64,000 bases of DNA. Origin: Paenibacillus sp. Marseille-Q4541 (GTDB lineage: Bacteria; Bacillota; Bacilli; Paenibacillales; Paenibacillaceae). The position numbers were made by a program, and so were the translations under genes. The stretch lies in the NCBI RefSeq assembly GCF_018310695.1, contig NZ_JAGXCY010000004.1, positions 1-64,000 on the forward strand, read 5' to 3'. Each line of letters opens with the position of its first letter. The stretch's first letter is position 1. Below, in pieces: positions 58,451-64,000 of this stretch. A model generated the notes under the pieces. That model had not been told where the DNA came from and did not search any database. It saw only the letters and a program-made list of their open reading frames with translations.

Positions 58451-59077
58451 TTAAGCTTTTAGCTTGGCCATCAGCTCGCGAAGCGCTGCTCCCCGGTGGC
58501 TGATGGCTTGTTTTTGATCCAAACTAAGCTCTGCCATAGTTTTTTCGTACTCTGGCAAATAAAAGAGTGGATCATACCCAAAGCCACCTTCACCCGCACG
58601 TTCCGATGTGATGAATCCTTCTACAGAACCGAAGGACTCTACTTTCTTTCCAGTCGAAGGATCGTACAGCACTAACGCACATACAAAACGAGCTGGGCTC
58701 AAGAGTGGCTGCTCCGTATCTTCTCCAAGCTGAAGAGATTCAAGGGTGCTAAGCAGCTTCTCATTATTATCCGCATCCGTCGCACCCTCACCGGCATATC
58801 TCGCAGAGTATACGCCTGGTGCCCCGTCCAATCGATCCACACATAAGCCGGAATCGTCGGCGAGTACGGGAAGCTGTAAAGCATCCGCTACGGCCTTTGC
58901 TTTCTTAAACGCATTATCTGCAAACGTCTCCCCGTCTTCCACCACATCGGGTAAGTCCGGGTAGTCATACATGCTCTTTACTTCTTTCCCAAGTGCAGCA
59001 AAGGCATGAGAAAACTCACGGACTTTCCCTTTATTTTTGGTTGCGACAATGAGAATAGGACTATCTAGCTGAAACAT
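58451..59077 (-). CDS. rdgB: XTP/dITP diphosphatase (RdgB/HAM1)
   Basis: Nucleotide pool cleaning enzyme of 208 residues that hydrolyses deaminated purine triphosphates. SPILIVATKNKGKVREF begins the family, with VLADDSGLCVDRLDGAPGVYSARYAG near 68-93 and GGFGYDPLFYLPE near 152. I chose ATG at 59077 (GGGGAGG upstream, within the rph end). It overlaps the rph 3' region closely and is the ysnA equivalent. Confidence 0.95.
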   Translation of the reverse strand: MFQLDSPILIVATKNKGKVREFSHAFAALGKEVKSMYDYPDLPDVVEDGETFADNAFKKAKAVADALQLPVLADDSGLCVDRLDGAPGVYSARYAGEGATDADNNEKLLSTLESLQLGEDTEQPLLSPARFVCALVLYDPSTGKKVESFGSVEGFITSERAGEGGFGYDPLFYLPEYEKTMAELSLDQKQAISHRGAALRELMAKLKA

Positions 59078-59084
59078 GGTAGAC

Positions 59085-59840
59085 TCAGGCCTCCCCAATC
59101 CCGCGTGAACCGATTTTCAGCGCGATGGGACCTAGTGTTTCCTTCTGCAGCTTGATCATCTCAAGTACACCGCGCTCTCCAAGACCGAGCAGTTCGTCCA
59201 GTTCTTTACGACTGAAAGGTCTGTCCTCGCCCGTACCCTGAAGTTCTACATACTCTCCGCTACCTGTCATGACGATGTTCATATCGACTTTCGCTTTGGA
59301 ATCTTCTTCATAGTTCAGATCCAGCAAAGCCTCCTGTCCCACCACACCAACACTCACCGAAGCAAGATAATCGGTAATCGGAAACACAGGCAGGCGGTGC
59401 TGCTGAGCAATCTTATCGATCGCAATAGCCATTGCAACAAAGGAACCGGTAATAGAAGTCGTGCGGGTTCCTCCATCCGCCTGAATCACATCACAATCAA
59501 GCGTAATGGTACGTTCTCCAAGGGCATGCAAATCAACAACTGAACGTAAAGCACGTCCGATGAGGCGCTGAATTTCCATGGTACGTCCAGTTAATTTACC
59601 GCGAGCTGCCTCGCGCTGATTCCGGGTTTGTGTTGCCCTAGGAAGCATGGAATATTCGGCTGTCACCCAGCCTTTGCCTTGTCCCTTCATGAAATGCGGT
59701 ACCTTCTCATCCACAGTGGCTGTGCAAATTACTTTGGTGTCACCCACCTCAATAAATACGGAACCCTCTGCGAATTTGTTGGTACCTGCGGTCATCGTGA
59801 TCGGCCTTAGCTGTTCACTGGTACGTCCGTTAGATCTCAT
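59085..59840 (-). CDS. rph: Ribonuclease PH
   Basis: Phosphorolytic 3'-5' exoribonuclease of 251 residues that trims tRNA precursors. Motifs include [17 protein letters not shown] near 14-30, [21 protein letters not shown] near 65-85, the phosphate-binding [18 protein letters not shown] near 125, and [16 protein letters not shown] near 173. The start ATG follows AGGAGG. It sits between gerM and rdgB as in B. subtilis. Confidence 0.97.
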   Translation of the reverse strand: MRSNGRTSEQLRPITMTAGTNKFAEGSVFIEVGDTKVICTATVDEKVPHFMKGQGKGWVTAEYSMLPRATQTRNQREAARGKLTGRTMEIQRLIGRALRSVVDLHALGERTITLDCDVIQADGGTRTTSITGSFVAMAIAIDKIAQQHRLPVFPITDYLASVSVGVVGQEALLDLNYEEDSKAKVDMNIVMTGSGEYVELQGTGEDRPFSRKELDELLGLGERGVLEMIKLQKETLGPIALKIGSRGIGEA

Positions 59841-59940
59841 CTTTTACTGCCTCCTACGTCTTAAGCGTCCTGTAATAGTCCTTATTATTCTACCAAAATG
59901 GTCCATCAAAAGCATCCTTTTACGAATCAAGAATTATTCA

Positions 59941-60996
59941 TTAGATTGGAATTTCATTAATATACTCCGGTTTGGTTACCGGTTCGCCATAGTTTTGTTC
60001 ATCTTCACCCATCACCGTCTTTTGATCATTCATCGTAATTTTCACCTTTGTTTCCGGATTACCTGAGTTATCTGCAACTGTCATGACGACCGACTGCAAC
60101 AGCTCTGTAGGGATAACCGCGCCTTCTTCAAAGATATCATCCTGCAGGGCTACCGTCACCGTTCCATCTTCCCCAGTAACGACCGAATCTAAAAGGGTCC
60201 CTGCTGTCAGCACCATTTCAAGCCCATCGGAATCAGGTCCTTTGATAAGCTCATTCAATGCCGATTTGAGACGGTCATTACTCGGTTCAACCAGCCTTGT
60301 CACAGGCACATAGTACTGCACTCCATCCGGTGACAAATCAGTGAAATATACGGTAACTGGACTTGAGTTCGTAGAGAGTGTACTGCCAAGATCGAGATTG
60401 ATACCCATGCCTCGAGTCAGAGACTGGGCGAGTGGTGTCCCGTTGACTGGCATTTCGTTGAGCTTTTTGCCATCTACCCACAGCTGCACACTCTGTACAT
60501 CCGGATTTCCAGTTAGTGTCCAGGTTAATGCTTCAAGTATTTGCCGCTCCTCTTCCGGCTTGTATTCCGTAAACTTGGAGTTGAATTCTACGACTGCCAG
60601 CTTATTATCTGTATCAATACTTACATCCTTAACTTCCGTTCCTTGTGGCAGTACACCTGTAAACCCTTCTGGTAAATACCCCGAGTAGGCTCCACCTGTT
60701 ACGAGTGCAGAAAGCTCAGACTCCGCAAAAGTCAAATCTCCGAGTGTAGGTAGTGACATCGATACGGGAGCCAAAAGACCATTCTGATCCTTCAAATAAA
60801 TCGTAGCTTGTGCCGTTTGAGGGATGCGACCTTCGCCCTCAGCTGCTTTCATCATGGCAGACTCAATAATGGACGGCGGCTGATCAATGGATTCAGAAGT
60901 CTGGGATGGGAATATTCCGCACCCAGTAAGCATCACAGGGACCGTAATCAGACCCACTGCAGATATCATTTTAACCTTGCGCTGGAAACGACTCAT
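59941..60996 (-). CDS. gerM: GerM-like spore lipoprotein
   Basis: Lipoprotein of 351 residues. The signal peptide ends in a lipobox MLTGC (Cys near residue 26). Two GerMN domains follow, at about 75-185 and 205-330. B. subtilis GerM works in sporulation and germination and in anchoring the SpoIIIA-SpoIIQ channel. The start ATG follows AGGAGG. It precedes rph by about 100 bases. Confidence 0.92.
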   Translation of the reverse strand: MSRFQRKVKMISAVGLITVPVMLTGCGIFPSQTSESIDQPPSIIESAMMKAAEGEGRIPQTAQATIYLKDQNGLLAPVSMSLPTLGDLTFAESELSALVTGGAYSGYLPEGFTGVLPQGTEVKDVSIDTDNKLAVVEFNSKFTEYKPEEERQILEALTWTLTGNPDVQSVQLWVDGKKLNEMPVNGTPLAQSLTRGMGINLDLGSTLSTNSSPVTVYFTDLSPDGVQYYVPVTRLVEPSNDRLKSALNELIKGPDSDGLEMVLTAGTLLDSVVTGEDGTVTVALQDDIFEEGAVIPTELLQSVVMTVADNSGNPETKVKITMNDQKTVMGEDEQNYGEPVTKPEYINEIPI

Positions 60997-61118
60997 ATTT
61001 ATAGTCCTCCTAACAATTTTGTACAGATTGTACTACTATGTATACGAGCCCTTGATCAAAAAATAACTAAATTTTATGGAAACGGGATAAACTGTGCTTT
61101 GACAAAGGAGTGAACTAG

Positions 61119-61697
61119 ATGACACTGGAAAAAGTGCCTTACAGCCTAAACAGCCGAAAGGTGTCCGATGCAACAAACGAATGGCTGGAAAAACGCGGTG
61201 TAAAAATCGAAGAGATTGCCGAGCTTGTCTTCATGCTGCAATCTAAATATTTTCCAGGACTCACGATGGAAGAGTGCATTCATAACGTAGAACAAGTGCT
61301 CAAGAAACGCGAAGTACAAAATGCGGTCATTACAGGAATTCAATTGGATATTCTTGCTGAGGAAGGCAAACTGATTCAACCGCTGCAGGATATGATTGAA
61401 AATGATGAAGGACTCTACGGGGTAGATGAGGTACTCGCCTTTTCTATCGTTAACGTATATGGCAGTATTGGCTTTACCAATTACGGCTATATCGATAAAT
61501 TGAAACCGGGGATTCTCAAAAGACTAAATGACAAAAATGACGGTCACATCCATACGTTCCTCGATGATATTGTTGGAGCCGTTGCTGCCTCGGCAAGCAG
61601 TAGAATTGCTCATCGCAAACAGGCGGAACGAGAAGCCAAGCTTGGTGGAGATCCCGTAAAAGATGACATGGAAGAGCAAATAAAAAAAGAAAAATAA
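61119..61697 (+). CDS. YutG-type phosphatidylglycerophosphatase A family protein
   Basis: A 192-residue protein of the PgpA fold, which may dephosphorylate phosphatidylglycerophosphate or a related substrate. Family features include GVDEVLAFSIVNVYGSIGFTNYGYIDKLKPG near 105-130 and HIHTFLDDIVGAVAASASSRIAH near 147-168. The ATG follows AAAGGAG. It is similar in kind to B. subtilis YutG. It stands alone on the plus strand, divergent from gerM, and the last 20 residues are charged. Confidence 0.88.
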   Translation: MTLEKVPYSLNSRKVSDATNEWLEKRGVKIEEIAELVFMLQSKYFPGLTMEECIHNVEQVLKKREVQNAVITGIQLDILAEEGKLIQPLQDMIENDEGLYGVDEVLAFSIVNVYGSIGFTNYGYIDKLKPGILKRLNDKNDGHIHTFLDDIVGAVAASASSRIAHRKQAEREAKLGGDPVKDDMEEQIKKEK

Positions 61698-61706
61698 GCT
61701 TACTCA

Positions 61707-61820
61707 ATAAAAAAAGGGACAAGCCTTTCTGATCATGGACCAGCGCATCTAAAAAGAACGAACACGTAATTGAGTGTTTACTCTTCAAGAAGCCTGATAA
61801 GCAGAAGGTTGTCCCTTTAT
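61707..61820. repeat. Long imperfect palindrome, also terminator for the MBL gene
   Basis: AAAGGGACAA (61707-61717 region) recurs inverted as TTGTCCCTTT near 61811-61820. The arms extend to about 18 bp with two bulges around a 75-base core that has its own small hairpins. On the minus strand it ends in seven T, so it probably terminates the MBL-fold gene. The arrangement looks like a mobile or repeated element. Confidence 0.6.
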
Positions 61821-61835
61821 ATATTTTGCTAAAAC

Positions 61836-62831
61836 CTAGATACGAAAAGCAATGACGATTCGTTTGCTGTCCTCATCCGTTTTCTGACAGACCTTAGCAC
61901 GATCCTGACGAACGAGTTCATAGAGATGGGCTAACGTCTCTGCCATGGCAAAACGCATCTGATGAATTCCAAATTTCTCTCCAAACAGTGCTACACATAC
62001 CTCAAACGCAGTCAGGGGCTGACCCGTAAGCATTTTCTCCATCTGTTGAAGACGTTCTCCGTGATGGGCCTTCAGGGTGCCTAAGCGCGACTGATAAGAG
62101 ACCATAGGATGCCTGTGACCGGGAAAAGCTTTTCGCACTTCTAGCCCCTCCATCCGTTCTAATCCTTCGAGAAAATGTAGCAACGGTTCTGGATCACTAC
62201 CCGGAAGCAAGCTTACATTGGGCGAAATCTGAGGTAGAACCGCATCTCCACATAGAATCAGCTCTCGCTCTGGATCATAAAATGACAAATGTCCGGGTGC
62301 ATGCCCAGCAGTTTCAATCGCCTGGAACTTGCGTCCCCCTACCTCAAACGCACCCTCTTCTATGTACTGGACTCTAGGGAATGGCGTAACTTGTGGCTGG
62401 AAACTTTCCATATGTGAAAATAGCTGCTCCGCCCACTTCTCGGTCATTCCATGACTCCGAAAAAAATCGGGCAACACCTGATTGATATCTGCCGTTTTTC
62501 CCCACATAAACTCGGCTTCCTGATGTGCTCGCTGAGACATCCAAACCTTAGCTCCTGTCTGTTCCTGCATCCAGCCGGCTAGACCGTAATGATCCGGATG
62601 ATGATGAGTAAGCACAATATCTGTGATCTCATTCGGAGCAATAGAAAGTGCATCCCATACGATCCGCCATTCCTCTTCCGTCTGCTCACTGCGAGGACCA
62701 GGGTCCACGATAACAACCCCTGTTTCCCCTCTCCAAAGATAACTATTAACCCATCTTAACGGGTAGGACATGGAAATCTTGACCTGTACTATTTGTTCTT
62801 CCTCGTGCATTGTCCATTCAGGCAATTTCAT
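61836..62831 (-). CDS. MBL-fold metallo-hydrolase
   Basis: Metallo-beta-lactamase-fold hydrolase of 331 residues. The zinc motif is seen as LTHHHPDHYGLAGWM near 75-89, with further metal ligands in AIETAGHAPGHLSFY near 168 and ILCGDAVLP near 192. The C-terminal winged-helix-like segment (about 250-325) resembles the LACTB2-type or thiol-hydrolase group, where a substrate cannot be named. It is single, with GAGGGTA before the ATG. Confidence 0.88.
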   Translation of the reverse strand: MKLPEWTMHEEEQIVQVKISMSYPLRWVNSYLWRGETGVVIVDPGPRSEQTEEEWRIVWDALSIAPNEITDIVLTHHHPDHYGLAGWMQEQTGAKVWMSQRAHQEAEFMWGKTADINQVLPDFFRSHGMTEKWAEQLFSHMESFQPQVTPFPRVQYIEEGAFEVGGRKFQAIETAGHAPGHLSFYDPERELILCGDAVLPQISPNVSLLPGSDPEPLLHFLEGLERMEGLEVRKAFPGHRHPMVSYQSRLGTLKAHHGERLQQMEKMLTGQPLTAFEVCVALFGEKFGIHQMRFAMAETLAHLYELVRQDRAKVCQKTDEDSKRIVIAFRI

Positions 62832-62942
62832 GTTATACCCTCTTTTCTAAACAAATTCGTTTTATGGAAAACGATGATTTCGATTCCTTCTGTTTCAAAA
62901 TGATACGTGAGGTCGTATAAAAAATCCATAGGTGATTCCTGT

Positions 62943-62972
62943 TTGTCCCTCTCATAGACCATACTATATAAT
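62943..62972 (+). promoter_or_regulatory. Promoter of the DUF72 gene
   Basis: TTGTCC (62943-62948), 18 bases, perfect TATAAT (62967-62972), about 50 bases before the start codon. Confidence 0.6.
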
Positions 62973-63024
62973 GTTCGAATAAAGGAATCATACGAGATAA
63001 TTCAAGACCAAGGAGGTACACCTA

Positions 63025-63903
63025 ATGATCCATATTGGTCTAACGGGCTGGGGTGACCATGATGATCTGTACCTGCCCGGCACCAAATCAAAAGATAAAC
63101 TGATAGAATACAGCTCCCATTTCCCGGTTGTTGAAGTAGACAGCAGTTTCTATGCCGTACAACCGAAAGAACGGATGGCCAGATGGGCCGAGGAAACACC
63201 TGATCACTTCTCATTCATTGTTAAAGCGTATCAGGGGATGACGGGCCACCTTCGTGGCAAACCGTACTTTACAGACGTGGAAAGTATGTATGTTGCTTTT
63301 AAAGAATCTCTAGAACCGATGATGGAGTGCGGAAAAATGAAAGCCGTACTTTTTCAGTTTCCCCCTTGGTTTGATTGTACTCGCGAGAATGTAACGATGC
63401 TACGCGAAGTCAAAGAACGCATGACAGGGATACCTTGTGCGCTTGAGTTTCGTCATCGAAGCTGGTTTGAAGGGGACATGAAAGAAAAAACACTTGCTTT
63501 CATGCGCCGCGAAGGGTGGATTCACAGCATCTGTGATGAGCCAGATGCCGGACAAGGCTCAGTGCCCACCATTCTTTCCGCAACGGATGAAGCCTTATCC
63601 ATCGTCCGTTTCCATGGAAGAAACGCTTCAGGATGGCATCAAAGTGGAGCCCCGAACTGGAGAGAAGTCAGGTACTTATACCGCTATAACGAAGAGGAAC
63701 TTACCGACTGGAAGCAAAAATTGAACGAGCTATCTAAGCAGAGCAAGGAAATCAGCATCGTCTTTAATAACAACTCTGGCGGGGATGCTGCTGCGAATGC
63801 CAAACAATTGATGACTCTACTCGGCATGTCACCGCAGCCACTCGCTTCAGACATCATCAGGCAGAGGAAGGAAGAGGAACCCGAACAACTGGAACTATTT
63901 TAG
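63025..63903 (+). CDS. DUF72 protein (YunF-like)
   Basis: DUF72 family protein of 292 residues with a TIM-barrel fold; the biochemical role is unknown. The opening IHIGLTGWGDHD, VVEVDSSFYAVQP near 35-47, FIVKAYQGMTGH near 66 and ALEFRHRSWF near 142 are typical. The C-terminus (EEPEQLELF) is the common end of this family. The ATG follows AAGGAGG. It is divergent from the MBL gene. Confidence 0.92.
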   Translation: MIHIGLTGWGDHDDLYLPGTKSKDKLIEYSSHFPVVEVDSSFYAVQPKERMARWAEETPDHFSFIVKAYQGMTGHLRGKPYFTDVESMYVAFKESLEPMMECGKMKAVLFQFPPWFDCTRENVTMLREVKERMTGIPCALEFRHRSWFEGDMKEKTLAFMRREGWIHSICDEPDAGQGSVPTILSATDEALSIVRFHGRNASGWHQSGAPNWREVRYLYRYNEEELTDWKQKLNELSKQSKEISIVFNNNSGGDAAANAKQLMTLLGMSPQPLASDIIRQRKEEEPEQLELF

Positions 63904-63925
63904 CTGTCGTGTAGGGCAATAGAAA

Positions 63926-63960
63926 GAGGGCAAGACGTCCACTGAACGTCTTGCCCTCCT
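63926..63960 (+). terminator. Hairpin terminator after the DUF72 gene
   Basis: GAGGGCAAGACGT pairs perfectly with ACGTCTTGCCCTC, 22 bases after the stop. The T run that follows is short. Confidence 0.75.
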
Positions 63961-64000
63961 CATTCCTGTCAACGAAAATCCTGATCCTCAAGAAGAACGA

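Overview
The window reads as the chromosome of an endospore-forming low-GC Gram-positive bacterium, most likely Paenibacillus or a close relative. This is inferred from gene content, gene order and strong AGGAGG-type ribosome binding sites. Almost everything lies on the minus strand, so transcription mainly runs from right to left. I see no phage, insertion sequence, CRISPR array or biosynthetic cluster. This is a core genome segment that closely follows the Bacillus subtilis order around hemA-valS-mre-min-spo0B-obg.

Layout in window order. 1-75: a strong UP-element type promoter that looks like an rRNA operon promoter firing out of the window. 0.2-1.9 kb: a SafA-like spore coat LysM protein. 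2.1-6.7 kb: amino acid operon pheB-hom-thrB-pheA-ilvE with a good sigma-A promoter. 6.8-8.9 kb: spo0B-obg. 9.0-10.2 kb: rplU-prp-rpmA behind an L21-type leader. 10.2-13.3 kb: spoIVFA-spoIVFB-rng, with a sigma-E-like promoter ahead of spoIVFA. 13.4-18.8 kb: mreB-mreC-mreD-minC-minD-rodA, the cell shape and division-site genes. 18.9-22.1 kb: a SPOR-domain protein at the spoIIB position, a small DUF4321 protein, maf and radC. 22.2-28.1 kb: valS-folC-murC behind a T-box riboswitch. 28.3-30.3 kb: a GNAT acetyltransferase and spoVID.

30.5-39.2 kb: haem operon hemA-hemX-precorrin-2 dehydrogenase-hemC-cobA/hemD fusion-hemB-hemL followed by a pseudouridine synthase. 39.5-40.9 kb: speD and a conserved gene of unknown function, each behind a structured leader. 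41.2-52.1 kb: quality-control block ysoA-like, tig, clpP, clpX, ispG, lonB, lon, engB. 52.3-53.2 kb: two identical tRNA-Arg(TCT) genes in inverted orientation around a frameshifted membrane-protein pseudogene. 53.3-64.0 kb: DUF4870 protein, mgtE, an unannotated 42-residue ORF, two unknown small proteins, an AsnO-like asparagine synthetase, gerM-rph-rdgB, a YutG-type phosphatase, an MBL-fold hydrolase and a DUF72 protein.

The genes serve growth (tRNA charging, envelope precursors, haem, isoprenoids), shape and division (Mre, Min, RodA, MurC), proteolysis (ClpXP, Lon, LonB, trigger factor) and sporulation (Spo0B, SpoIVFA/B, SpoVID, SafA, SpoIIB-like, GerM, LonB). The least explained items are RNA-level or small: a branched leader before speD, a structured GC-rich spacer between mreB and mreC, nested hairpins before ispG, twin hairpins before the unknown 195-residue gene, non-canonical start codons (CTG for mreC, possibly ATC for the ysoA-like gene), the inverted tRNA pair and the 42-residue ORF. 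No database search was possible, so names rest on motif recognition, length and context.
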